Translations under genes and position numbers: made by a program
Shown here: piece by piece, positions 1 through 10,994 of the stretch
Layout: the number at the start of each line of letters is the position of its first letter
Position numbering within the stretch: the stretch's first letter is position 1
The notes under the pieces: model-generated
Told to the model about the DNA's origin: nothing
The model's database searches: none
Seen by the model: the letters and a program-made list of their open reading frames with translations, nothing else
From: Steinernema hermaphroditum
Taxonomy: Eukaryota > Nematoda > Chromadorea > Rhabditida > Steinernematidae
Direction: 5' to 3'
NCBI GenBank assembly: GCA_030435675.1
Contig: CM059621.1
Span: forward strand, 7,564,001 to 7,628,000
Length of the DNA stretch: 64,000 nucleotides

Positions 1-222
1 TAATCATTCCAGCTACAATCAGGCTGTAATTAAACTTCGGTTCTGGGGACTCAGATCGTTTGGTTTTGCACGAATAAAATATACATACTTTTACATACTT
101 ATCTACGATAATAATCACAACCTTGACGATATGTTAACCGCGTAAAATGCGTCTGATAATTCCCAGAAGTGTACAATATTAGCATCCTCCAGAACAGAGG
201 AAATGAACAGTTCTCGTTGGAC

Positions 223-1057
223 TCAAGGATATCGGGACATTTCTTTGCTTCCGATTTCGTGTAACTCTTCCCCGTCAAGGGCGTCCCCTTTGAAGCAGCG
301 ACGACACTGGCGCAGAGTCAGAAAGTACCAGAGGTGGAGCGGAACGCCGACGCAGAACCACAGGCCGAACTTCTCGATTCTGGTGCTGTCGATGCCCCCT
401 GCAGAGAGATTCGTGGAACGGAAGGCACCCTCTGAACGAACCTGACGTCCTGTCCAAGACGACAAGGCCGATAACAATGGAAGCCACCAATAGTACAGAA
501 ATCCCGACAGCGAATACTGCCTGAAAAAGAGGATAAGGCCTTTAGGCTATTTTGTCATTGGCCGATGAAAAATGGGCCGCTTTCGCAATGGATTTTAAGG
601 GACTAGGGGTTAACTTTGAGAATCCTCTATCCGAGCTGAGACGAACCAGTTTGGCTCGATTGATCAGAGGTGACTGTCGTCCAAGACCACCCCTCTTTTC
701 TGTAGGTGTTACATGAGCCATTTGTGGTCCCGATATTTAGAAGCGTGGATATGTGAAACCTACCACAAAGATCATGAGGGGGACAAGGAGACACTGACTC
801 CGCCAGCAGACGGCGACCATCGCCAAGATCGCCGAAATCGATCCGACGGTATTCAAGATGAACAAGGCCGCTTTGATGTGCTCTGCCTTGTCCGCTATTC
901 CCGCCAGGCTGCCCACATGGCTGACCAGAATGAGGGAGGCCACTACCACTGTAAGTGTCTAAACGGAGGCGGGATGGGAGGAAAAAGTTCCCGAAGAACT
1001 CACCGTCACGTTGACGTCACAACATATACAGAAGAACTTCCTGTATCTGTTGGCCAT
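223..1057 (-). CDS. Four-TM protein, tandem array copy A
   Basis: Four exons (1057-1004, 958-764, 520-442, 398-223) give a 167-residue protein. It starts with a short cytosolic segment carrying a Cys cluster (FCICCDVNV, residues 9-17). Four hydrophobic spans follow, near residues 19-41, 50-72, 75-110 and 118-138, and then a charged tail. Introns are 45, 243 and 43 nt, with phases 0, 0 and 1. The same phases recur in the four neighbouring genes, so this is one duplicated family. The N-terminal Cys motif followed by four spans resembles nematode LAPTM4/DUF7027-type membrane proteins, but that link is an inference from layout only. No catalytic motif is visible. The most likely place of action is an internal or plasma membrane. 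The gene is the most downstream copy of the array. Confidence 0.8.
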
Positions 1058-2972
1058 CGCCTCACTCCCTAAACGATACAGAACCCACCTACAGAACAAC
1101 ACAAAACGAGGGGACTCGAGAGAGAGGGCGTGCACTCCGAAAGCACTAAGCCGCTCGAAATCGATATGTGCCCAGGAGGACGTTGTCCCCGCGAGGAGCT
1201 GAAAAAAACGTCGCCATCTCGCGCGCCGATTACTTCCGCTTCCATCTCCTAATTTCGGCGAACGTGAGAGGGCGGTAATTAGGTTAAACAATTTGAGCAA
1301 TTCAGGGAACGACGCACTTCTAGAAGTAGATCGGAATAAAGAGAAAGCAAGTCCTAAATTTAGACCTTAACTGAGAGGGCATTCTGCTCAGATCGCCGAT
1401 TATCTCGATCAGCTCAAGGGTCATAAGACTTGGTCAAAATTAGAAAAATGCACGAGGCTTTATATTCCAGGGAGGGTCCAAAAGATGCAGCAGCTGCATA
1501 ACATGTAAATACTGTATACTGTTGAAAGTAGAAAAATAATAAAGGTACTTTCTACTTTGTCACCTTGCTTGGTTTACCGCGAAACGTTTCTCTCCGATGT
1601 GTATATGGAACGAAAACACCCCATGGAAGAGCAGCGAAGGCCCGAGGCTTTGTATCCCTGAGAAATAATGAAACTATGACGAAGAGAAGAAACGTTGTTT
1701 GCCAACTTCTCATAACAATCTGCGATTCGTTCTTGGGCCACTGACAAGGCCGAATATAATTTGACTCTTTTAATTAATTTTAATGACGGAGCACTTCTCC
1801 TCTCATGCTCTTTGTGCTTTTCACACCGTCGATCGCTGCACTGTAAGTTCGTGCGTGCCGAGGTAAACAGCGAAGAAACGCTCAAAAATTCGATTTATAT
1901 AGTTGTTGTCGCCAACTAGAACAACATGTGATGAGGAGTGCGTTGAGCACCTTCCGAAGGTCAGGCTAACAATCACAATATCTAACAATCTAACACTTTG
2001 CAATATTTGTTGCGGAGAAATGCTCAAAAAGCACTTAAACAACAAATCTTCACAACTAGTTTTATGAATCAAAGTCATTTCAAAAGGGTGGCTTTGGGGC
2101 CCGCATCTACCTCGGTGAGGTTGGCTCCTGGTATTGAAATGGTTGATTCCTTATTCCGTCTTTCAAAACGGCGATCTCATAGCAAAGTCTTCTTTAAAGC
2201 GCATCGAATTTTCGACAACTGCACAAAGATAGAGGAAAAAAAAAGAAAAGAAAAAGCACGGAAATGACAATTTTAAAAAGACCACATGACTTTCATAAGC
2301 ATCGGCTACTTGACGCTATGGAATACTAAGATAGTTCGAACAAAGTAATGACAAATTTAATTTGAGCTCAGTTTGATGGGTAGTAACTAACAAGGGTACC
2401 TTCCGAAGTGTTGCCTCAGATCGAGCGATTAAAAACAGTTAACACCAGTAACAGAGAAGCGATCACAACTGCAACAGTCTAGAAATGCCTGAAGAGCGCT
2501 GACACATACCGTAACCTTGATGTCGCTCGCTATGCAGCACCTCATCTTTTAGTGTTTGGTTTTTTTTGTCCCATCCTTGTTCTACTTGTAGAAATGCTCG
2601 CAAAAACGGAAGTAGACAGGAATGGAGGCGAGATGGGAGAGGAATAGCCCTCTCCTGAAATGGACTCCTTGAGCGGTCCTGTTCCTACTCGATGCGAGAC
2701 CGAACACTTTCAGCGCCGTTTTCAGACGATGGACGACAGACGTTTTCAGTGTTATGACGTGTGAAGTACAGTTCTAGTTGGAAATGTGACGAAAGTCAGG
2801 TTTTTTGCATCATGCTTTAGAAGAGAGATGGTTTCCGACTAACTCTTTTTTGATCGACTTTTTTAAACATTCATGTTTTCTTTTTTGCTAATATCAGAAG
2901 GGATATTTATTCCACTCCACTTAAAGCCGATGATTACATACATATTTCTTTATAACGATAAAAATCGTCGAT
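1058..2972. other. Intergenic, no gene seen
   Basis: About 1.9 kb between array copies A and B. It contains only short, shifting reading frames on both strands and A/T-rich tracts. An AATAAA-type signal for copy B reads on the minus strand at 2906-2911. I see no degraded sixth copy of the four-span gene here. Confidence 0.5.
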
Positions 2973-4424
2973 TCATGAGGCACTTTGTTCTTTAGTCTCA
3001 AATTCTTCGAAATTTCTCTCTTCTTCCACAGTCTCCAGATCGGATTCCTCCTTCTTGAAGTACTGAAAGCAGCGCCTGACGACGAGAATGCACCAGAGGA
3101 GGAAGGGGAGTCCGACAAAGAAGAAGAGGACGTGCTTCTCGGAAGGCGTGCTGATCTCCTTGTCCGGGCCTGAACGGAACTCATTGGGGATGATGAAGGT
3201 GGAGGAAAGGGTTACTTTTGTTGTTGACCAAGAGGTACGCCGAGTAGGCCAACGAGCAGACACACGTCGCAGTTATGGTGGCAGCCGTGAAGATCTAAGT
3301 ATCTACTTAATGCGTTGAACAACGACCAAAAAACAAAAACGCGAACATGAAAAACAGTTTTATATTTAAATTTTAATGCAAATTATTAAAAATTCAAACA
3401 TTGTATTGCCGTTTGGATCACATTACCTTGGTATTATATGTAGAAATGAGGAGTGCTTCTATAAAATGACTCTTTTCCGTTGCAAGTATTGTATTGGGAT
3501 TATTATATTAAATTATATTTTATTTAAAAATTAACAAAATTAATATAAAAAAATTTGAAACCACAGCAATTAGTAGCGTTTTCCATAAATTTCTAAATCG
3601 TCTGAAATGAGAATTTGATTATCGTGTCACTTCAAACTGTTTCTGTGCTGAAAGCAAGTGTTATACCTAAATCTTCCACTTAATGATAACAGGCTGTAGT
3701 TGAGCTATCTGCATTTTTGCACCAGGTCCACATCCAGATTTTCTTTTCATCCAAATCTATAAATTTCTGTTAAAAGTTAAAAAGTTAAGTTAAAATAAAA
3801 TGAAGTTTCTTTCGATTCATGAATTGTTTCTGATTAAGGCGTTCCTTTTACTGGATCTTTGATTCTGATTGTGGTTATCCAAAGATGAGCAACATCTCAA
3901 AGCTGTCAATATCGAACACTTCTCTGTGTCATTCCCATTTAGAGATATGATGAATGGACTCTAGCAGAATATGGAGTCAGAACATCCATCACTTCCTTGG
4001 AGCATTTCTCAAAGACGACATTTTAAGGGAGCATGCATTGAAAAGCGATTTGCGGGCCATAATCCTTCAGAAGGAGAGCGCACAAAGGCAACAATGCCGA
4101 TCTGTCAATGAGGTCTAATTACCAGCATGAAGAGGAAGGGCGCGACGGCGAAGTGGCTTCTCATGCAGACGCCGACGATGGCGCAGACGGCGGAGAGCGC
4201 GAAGAGAATATGAGTGACCGCGACGGTCACTTTGAGGTACTCGGGCACATCGTAGTTGATCACCGCCTGCAGGTTCAAGATATGGCACAAGAAGGTGAGC
4301 AGGGCGATCAGGAGAGTTGTTATCTGAAGCAGAGTGCATCCAGGAGACGAAGGGTCGCCGAACCGACCCTTATGTTGATGTCGAAGGAGAAGCAGGACAA
4401 CGTTTTGTACTCTTTTCCGGCCAT
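2973..4424 (-). CDS. Four-TM protein, tandem array copy B
   Basis: Exons 4424-4368, 4323-4123, 3294-3216 and 3169-2973 give a 177-residue protein. It opens with MAGKEYKTLSCFSFDIN, matching the Cys/aromatic opening of the other copies. Four hydrophobic segments follow, and the tail is unusually acidic (many Glu from about residue 150 on). Intron phases are 0, 0, 1, as in the whole array. The second intron is 828 nt, far longer than the others, and very A/T-rich (3300-4100); no coding signal was found inside it. The acidic tail and long intron set this copy apart from A, C, D and E. The family is unknown beyond a LAPTM4/DUF7027-like layout. Confidence 0.8.
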
Positions 4425-5198
4425 GTAGCCTCGTCCGAGTGGCTGAAGTAGACGAGGGGCCGGGATCTAAACATAATGAGGGATTTAGAAACAGGAAGAG
4501 ACCATCGGAATGACACAACAAGAGCAACAACTCGGCGATCGATTTGTGCCGAAAGCCGTTTCACTCCGCCGAGCACAAGAAGGGGCGAAAAACTGACAGC
4601 CGCTTGCCCGCTTCTCCCGATTATGTCCCGATTATGCGCTTTGGGATCTGATTGTTGAAGTGGATAGCGTAGATCCGGCGATGTTGTGATTTATCGCCGA
4701 TTTGACGACGTGCTAAGCTTCTTAGACGATGTTTCTATCGAAGGTCGAAGAACGGCGCACATGTAAGCTGATGAAAAGTGCCTCAGAAGAGTTCAGAAAA
4801 CTTAGATCCTAATGGATGACCCTGGCGCTTTTAAGCAGACTTTACCTAGCCTCTTAGACTCTTAGACACTTATGCAATCACAAGAACACAGTTCAGTTTT
4901 CAAGTAGCAATAAGTCATCTCCCGAACCGATTGGCGCACTTCGGAACTGCCCGCGACCACAAAAACCCAAAGGAAAACGGAACGTTTCGGCCTTTCCTGC
5001 GCCGCCGATTGCCGTGCAATTGGCTTTATGCAGTGCAAGCGGATTTAATTGTGGAGTTAGCTATCCAAACAAGATTTGCACGTGGGCAACGAAAGCAGAT
5101 TTTGGCCGAACATAAACATCAGGGAGTTGCACTGATATGGACAAGCCTCCTGGAGTCAAAAACCTTTGCAAAACCCTAGATTGCTATCGTAAGAAAGC

Positions 5199-5204
5199 TT
5201 TATT
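5199..5204 (-). terminator. Polyadenylation signal of copy C
   Basis: AATAAA on the minus strand, 23 nt downstream of the copy C stop codon, at the expected spacing for a short nematode 3' UTR. Confidence 0.55.
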
Positions 5205-5226
5205 TACACTTCATGTTGAAACAGAA

Positions 5227-5846
5227 CTAGACGGCAACGCAATGTCGTGGGTCCGGAGTCCGAAAGTAGAGATAGCAGCGCCAGACGGCAAGGGTGCTCC
5301 ACGCCAGAACGGGGAAAGCGCAGAGCGAGAAGATCACCGGGACGGTCGAGAAGACCGTTTGGTCCAGCTCTGAATGAACACTCTTCAGTGACTTGTAGCC
5401 AGAGATGCATACCGCTAAAGTAGCTGTCGACGACAACGATCATCAGAATCGCCCGAACGATGAAACTGGCGATGAACACAACCGCGCATGCTGTAACGCA
5501 GACCTAGAGGGGAGAAGTAGATGCGATCCCGATTCAACACTCACGTGGAGCACAAGAAACGGTGTCAGAATGTGGTGGATACGGTAGCAGACGGCGACGA
5601 CTGCCAGACCAGAAGAGAAGCACCACGCCGTGGTGAGCAACGTGAAGAGAAGCTGGAACTTCGGATAATCGGAGAGGAGCGCGACGACTCCGAGAGCGAA
5701 AGCCGAACTGAGGAGACCGACGAGTGCGTCTGTGGCTGTCACGATCTGAAAGGGCGTCCGTCTCCTTGTTGGCTACTGTAGTTGGCTACCGTGACGAAGG
5801 CGTCGCAGCAGCAGAAGCAGATCCGTTTGTTCTTGCTCTCGGACAT
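5227..5846 (-). CDS. Four-TM protein, tandem array copy C
   Basis: Exons 5846-5790, 5745-5545, 5503-5413 and 5369-5227 give a 163-residue protein. The N terminus has three adjacent Cys (CFCCCDAFV). Four hydrophobic spans follow, and the C terminus carries LAWSTLAVWRCYLYF, a signature nearly identical in copy D and recognisable in E. Introns are short (41-45 nt) with phases 0, 0, 1. The exon 2 length of 201 nt is the same as in copies B and E. A minus-strand AATAAA signal lies at 5204-5199, 23 nt past the stop. The gene is single-pass compact and shows no defect. Function is unknown; a membrane role is inferred. Confidence 0.82.
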
Positions 5847-6539
5847 GCTTAGGGAAGAAGCGACCAAAAAGGAAATGATTGCTTTCGAGGGGAGGAGGAC
5901 AGGAAGGGCCACGAGTCAAGGGTTAAGTGGGATCGATAGGGAACGGCCTTCTCTTCCAAGGAGAGGTGAAAAACGCTTTGGAACGTCCTCCGCGATTGAT
6001 TATCCTAATTTGTTTTTTGACGCAGCGGAGGTGGAAGTAATGCGCGACGGCTTAGAGGATCAGACGGGATAATCAATTAATGATGTGTCCAATTGCTGTT
6101 TTTCATTTGGCAACCGATGGTCATGGGTGCACGAATGAGGAATGGTCATTTCCGGGTTCGGCGATTTGATAAAACTTAAATTGAAAAAGAAAGGTCGAAA
6201 AAAGAAAAGCAAAAATTGATCTAGCGCATGATCAGTTCATTGATTAAGATAAGCAAGCGATAAGAGTGTTTCCATGGTTATGAAGATCAAGTAACAGAAA
6301 TGAAGCTCGTGGGGGTTTTCGGGGATCACCATGTCCTCATCAAGTCGTTTGATCTACGTTTTTTATTTTCTCGTCGCCCAAACAAAAGAGTTCTTTCTAC
6401 AGGTTCTTTGTGGTAGTTCCATTTCTAAAGCTCAGGGCTTTTCGCAATGACAGTGTCCCTTCAGACAAGCTGATAGCTGTATTGAGATCCCGCAAACAAT
6501 TGACTTATTTCGACTTATCACAAATCCCTTAGAAGCGAT
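5847..6539. other. Intergenic, no gene seen
   Basis: Spacer between copies C and D. A reading frame runs from 5782 to 6072 on the plus strand but overlaps copy C exon 1 antisense and has no splice or start context. Otherwise A/T-rich and unremarkable. Confidence 0.4.
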
Positions 6540-7156
6540 TCACGGCTCAAACTCGATGGGACCAAAGTCTTCGGGGGTGCTGCTGAAGTGACGATAGCAG
6601 CGCCACACGGCGAGAGTGCTCCATGCCATTCCAGGGAGCGCCAGAGCACTCCAGAGGGCAAAGGATCCGAAGGCTTTGTCGGAATCTAAACAGCGCGGTC
6701 TCAGCGAATCCACTCGACGATCGCACCTGAGAAATCGTCCTCGTCTTCGGCGAAGGCCATGATGATGAACAGAATGATGGAGCTGCAAAGGTATACCGCG
6801 AGGAGCGCTGTCGAGAGGGCCTGAACTCGCCAGTGGATCTGAATCCAATCTCGCGGTGCACTTACGAGCAGGACCAGAAGGGGAATCAGACAGAATGTGT
6901 TTCGACAACAGATGGCGCCCACCGCGAGAGCCGCCGAAACGGTCCACGAAACGGTGGACACGAGCTTGGGGGTTGTGACGTCGTAGGTGAAGACCTGTGT
7001 ATTAAGATAGCAGAGGCCAGAGAGCAATATGAGCATCGCCAGCAGACATGTCACATTCTAGTAGACCATAGAACCGTCCAAAACGCATACACTCACCTGG
7101 GCGGTGACCTTCCAGAAACAGCAACAAATCGTCTTCGGCTGTCTTCTCTCTTCCAT
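6540..7156 (-). CDS. Four-TM protein, tandem array copy D
   Basis: Exons 7156-7097, 7057-6866, 6820-6727 and 6685-6540 give a 163-residue protein. It starts MEERRQPKTICCCFWKVT, with the family Cys cluster. Hydrophobic spans lie near residues 22-40, 52-72, 76-110 and 122-145. The last span contains MAWSTLAVWRCY, close to copy C, so C and D look like the most recent pair. Intron phases are 0, 0, 1. Exon 2 is 192 nt instead of 201, a three-codon indel. An acidic loop (EDEDD) precedes the last intron. Function is not recognised. Confidence 0.82.
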
Positions 7157-7674
7157 TTTAGGGCCGAATTTGCACTTCCGACGGAGGACGGCAGAGTTGG
7201 GAGCAAAGGGTGCAATCGATGGTGGGGGCGCGCCCTCGGAACACAAAAAAAACGGCTGCATAAGAGGCCAATTAACCAGGCCGCGGACGTTCTTTAGGAT
7301 CCAGAACTGCGGAAGATCCTATTTTAGAAGTCGGTCTTCGGGTTCAATAGGAAGCGAAGTCACGCGTGGATGCAGCTGTTCCCTCCCTCGAGCTATTTTT
7401 AGCTCTGTCAACCAGTCACTTTGGACTGAGCAACTTGTCGTGGATGCCCAAACCCGAAACCAGATCCGAACCCGCCTCCTTGTTTGGAAGACATTGTTCC
7501 GTAAGGGGTCCAGATTCTTTATGTATTCGAGTGCTCAGACGACAGCTCAGTTGGTTCTGCACAAACAGCACAGCATAAGGCTACAGTATGACAAATCCGG
7601 GAAACCTCAATTCCATTTCAGATCTAAACGTCCTTTCGATAAAGGCAGAGCATATTCCTCGCTTGCACCTCCTC
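7157..7674. other. Intergenic, no gene seen
   Basis: Spacer between copies D and E. A plus-strand frame of 231 codons (7104-7799) crosses it, but it runs antisense through exons of both neighbours and has no splice or protein-like features, so I treat it as a shadow. Confidence 0.45.
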
Positions 7675-8292
7675 TCACAGAGGGTCCAATTCTTCAGAAG
7701 CGTCGCGTCCAAAAGTACGGTAACAGCGCCAGACAACGATCGTCGACCAGAGGCAGATGGGCAATCCCACGAAATTGCGGATATATCTCGTTTCTCTGAG
7801 AAAATAGTGGTCATGTTCTGAAACGAACGGTTGCGGCGACTGCGGCGACAGCTCAATCCGAACCGGAGAACTGGATGTCGGTCGAGTTTTTCATGAGAAG
7901 GTACAGAATCACGTAGCTGGGAACGTAGACGGTAAGGTATACGGTAAAGATGATCTGAGACAACGCTTTTCGACTGATCTAATGATAGCGCCTACGTTCA
8001 CGATGAGATAAGGAAGCAAGGCACGACGGATCTTGCAGCCAATGGCGGTGAGCGCCAAGGCCGAGGCGGCAGTCCATAGGAAGGTGACCAGATATTCGAA
8101 GCCCTTGGCACTCTTCGGCGCATCGTGAGAGGCGGTGATGAAGAAGCTGACGATGCAGCTGCAGAGCGAAAGGGTCGCGAGGACGCAGGTTGCATTCTGG
8201 CAACGTCATTCAGTGCATCTGGAAGAGCGACTTACGGTAACGTTGACGAAACAGAAGCAGCACCAGATGGTTTTGCTCCTCTCGGCGGCCAT
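7675..8292 (-). CDS. Four-TM protein, tandem array copy E
   Basis: Exons 8292-8236, 8196-7996, 7954-7864 and 7817-7675 give a 163-residue protein. The opening MAAERSKTIWCCFCFVNVT carries the family Cys motif. Four hydrophobic spans follow, ending with a CLWSTIVVWRCYRTF segment that aligns with the same place in C and D. Introns are 39-46 nt with phases 0, 0, 1. Exons of 57, 201, 91 and 143 nt match copy C exactly in length. This is the most upstream member of the array. The C-terminal loop carries a likely N-glycosylation site (NST). Function is unknown; membership in a nematode-expanded membrane family is inferred. Confidence 0.8.
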
Positions 8293-8473
8293 TTTTATTC
8301 GAAGGACGAGCAGCACTGGCCCGCAGAAGATCGATTCCCGACGGCTCTTCCGCCGAGAGGTGCAAAAAACGGTTCCTCCCGCGCCTCGTCGCAGGCGTTC
8401 TTTGGACGCGGAACTGGACAAGAGCCGAGATTAGAAAATCGAAATGGATTTTGGACTTCGACCAAATAATGCA

Positions 8474-8600
8474 CAGGATGTGTCAAAAGGGCATCTAGAC
8501 AGACGTCTAGAAGGCCATTTTCGAGAGTATACAAACGAGAGACTGGTCGTACAAGCAAACCAGAAGCCCCTTTTTGACTCTTTCCCATTAGCTTGATCGG
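8474..8600 (+). repeat. Dispersed transposon-end repeat, copy 1
   Basis: Begins CAGGATGTGTCAAAAGGGCA and continues with TCTAGACAGA and a later GAGACTGGTCG block. The same order of blocks occurs on the minus strand at 37130-37239 and 42560-42690. The start resembles the CAGGGTGTCCCAAAA ends of Tc1/mariner-like elements. It is probably one end of a non-autonomous DNA transposon. Confidence 0.5.
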
Positions 8601-8728
8601 CATGAATGACACCATACTTTGCCAACACTCGAATGACGCTGAAAGCATTCTTGTTTCAAGCTGAGCACCTGTTACGTCTTGTCGTAACAATAGTTTGAGG
8701 GAGCGTAGAGCTCTACCTGGTGGGAGAC

Positions 8729-8750
8729 CTCAACCTTGGGTAATTAAACC
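8729..8750 (-). other. SL1-like 22-mer
   Basis: The minus strand matches the nematode SL1 spliced leader at 21 of 22 positions; the one change is T to G at leader position 17. It is followed by GGTCTC, a possible donor. I cannot find the second and third stem-loops or an Sm site (AATTTTTGG-like) in the next 100 bases. A related sequence occurs at 40281-40302. This is therefore more likely a pseudogene or transposon end than a working SL RNA gene. Confidence 0.35.
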
Positions 8751-9841
8751 TTTATGTACAAATAACACGTAACAAATAAAGGCGCGAACACGTAAGCACA
8801 TGAACGCGCTAGTCAACACAAACAAAAGGCTGGCGCGATATGAATGGAAGAGACAGAGAGCGGTCGCTAGCCTAGACAGCATAGACAACCCGCAGACAAG
8901 TACGGTGACCAATCGCGGTGAGACGCAGACAAACATTAAACAAAAGAATCAATGCGTGTGGTCAGCACGCAACACACCTATTGCACAAAATTCTTGGAAG
9001 GTGCACTTCGAACCTTAAGAACAATCTTTTGATCAATCTATGAGCTTTATCGTCAGTGATGTTTAAAGAATGCCTACAGAGCGATCCACGTCATTGAAAA
9101 GTGCGAACACAACTCCTCTAGAACATGGAATTTCTATATTAGATGTCCACAAACTAATAGAAAAAACTGCCACACTGAAGTTTCTGTCTTGAAGAATCGT
9201 TGAAACTTGTATTTTCTGTCGACAATATCATCCGCGCCAGATGCATTTCAAATCGGAATCAATACGCTAAACTCTTGGTGAAGACATGCCTTTCTTTTCT
9301 TTCTAACACCTATCTTAATTTTAGCCTTCTCCTTTATGACCTTCTTTGTGACGCTTCGTTGTGACGCGTGGGACGTTCCAGTATGACCTCTCGACCTCTC
9401 TTGTTCACCTCAAGTGCTGTCGCTTCCATTTCTACAGTATCCATACAGTATTTTTTCTCGGTGCACAGCCTTCTTTCAATAAATCAAACTATGATGGAAT
9501 CGACACATAAAAATGCATACCAAAATACAAAAACGTGGGAGTATCTTCTCTCTGCACCTCACAGCTGTTCAGTATTAAGAGCGAGCGTCAAACTTGCACC
9601 TGAACTCATGAATTTTAATCTTGTTTATCTTATTATTTAAACACGACGTCATCGCCGAAGTCCAGGACCACCCGCGCTGGCGGGAGGGTCCGGACGCTTT
9701 ATACCAGGTGATCTGTTAGTACAGAAGAAGCATTTTGTTCTAGCAAGCCACACAACACCCATTGAGACCCACCTGCCCCGACAGAGCAAGGCATCGTTTT
9801 CCAGCGCCACACGTTCCTTCCACTTTTTGCGCTTTCAGGAT

Positions 9842-10994
9842 ATGGACGCCGTTGGGGACATTCCCCACTGCAACGAATTCGGAAAACTGGACGATAATCC
9901 TGATGAGCCCGAGAAGGGCCTCGTCATCGGCGTCCTCTACATTGCCATCTCCTCAGTGGGCATCGCCATCAGCTGCTTCGTCTTCTACGCCTTCAGGTAG
10001 GGCCTCTTCAGGGGATTTGTAGAACCGTTCCAGTCGCCCTGAACTCTTCAAAAGCCCCTGCTACAAACTCCTCGTCTTCACAACCACGGCCGACATCCTC
10101 AATCTGATGACGGCAGGCCTGGTCGCCGGCTTCGCCTCCATTTTCCAGATCACAGTGTGCGAGAAACGGCACCACTGGTTCTACTTGTTCCAGTTCTGGG
10201 GACTCGGTAGGTCGTCTGCATGCGCCCTGGGCATCCGAGGCTCTCAGCTCTGTGGTACTTCTATTCGATCGCCTCCATGATCCTGGCGCTGAATCGCGCG
10301 CTCAACTTCGCCCGCCCCAAAGCGGCCGCAGCCTTGTTCGGAGGATGGAAGCCGTGGCTGTGGCTCCTCTCCATGGTTGCATATTCCGTTTTCGGAATGC
10401 TCGTCTCGCCGACCGTCGAGATATACATCCCAAACAGAGGAGTTTACATCGACGGAACTGTAGGCGAAATCGATCTTTCCTGCCACGAGTCCCTGTTTAG
10501 AAATGTCTCTTCCACATTTATCAGAACATGGTCAAGATCAGCGTCGTTACCGTATCGTACACCGTCATGTTTTGGCATCTCAGAAACCTCAGCAGAAGCA
10601 CGGGCAGCTGGAGCACTGATCAGATACCCGTAAGTGGGGAAGGAGGACCGGAGAGGCGTCTTTAGATCTCTCTTCAGTCCTTCGGGGTCGCCATCCTGGG
10701 CGACTTCTGTGCGGTGTCCTACTTGGCCGCCAGCTACATTCCCGAAGAGTGGGAGATGAGTGAGTACGCTGGAATGCTGGGACAACTCTCCTGGTTGGCT
10801 TTGCACCGTATGTAGAACCTTTGTAATCGCCTTCAAGTTGTCTTTCAGTCGGGACCGGGCTCATCTATCTTCTTGTCAACAGATCGGTACACGACGCGTT
10901 TGCCCCCTTTCTCAAGGCATCTAAGTACCGGCTCTCGACGAACCGCGTTTCTGCGATACAACCGGGCCACACTATAACACAGCAAAATTACTAG
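9842..10994 (+). CDS. Serpentine receptor, Srt-like GPCR
   Basis: Six exons (9842-9996, 10034-10206, 10248-10459, 10501-10629, 10678-10807, 10849-10994) give a 314-residue protein. There is an N-terminal extracellular segment, then GLVIGVLYIAISSVGIAISC (span 1), and a CYKLLVFTTTADILNLMTAG block (span 2). A YSIASMILALNRALNF block (span 3, with the conserved Asn-Arg) follows, and at least three further spans. The PCYKL / D..NL / L..NR pattern is that of the nematode Srt chemoreceptor family, so an odorant receptor role in chemosensory neurons is likely. All introns are 37-48 nt. The ATG sits 3 nt after CTTTCAG, a probable trans-splice site. The gene is complete, and its 3' end faces the neighbouring minus-strand gene. 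Confidence 0.82.

Larger units (their letters stand above)
8293..9841. other. Intergenic region with repeat pieces
   Basis: This region lies between the array and the Srt-like gene. It holds a dispersed transposon-end copy (8474-8600) and a spliced-leader-like 22-mer (8729-8750, minus). The rest (8.75-9.84 kb) has no supported gene. The last 100 bases are the presumed promoter of the receptor gene. Confidence 0.5.

Noticed and set aside
7104..7799. A 231-codon plus-strand protein
   Set aside because: It runs antisense through exons of four-TM copies D and E, which have consistent splice phases and family matches; it is a shadow frame.
8640..8760. A functional SL1 RNA gene on the minus strand
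   Set aside because: The leader-like 22-mer is there, but the downstream stems and Sm site are not, and a related non-leader motif occurs at 40.3 kb.
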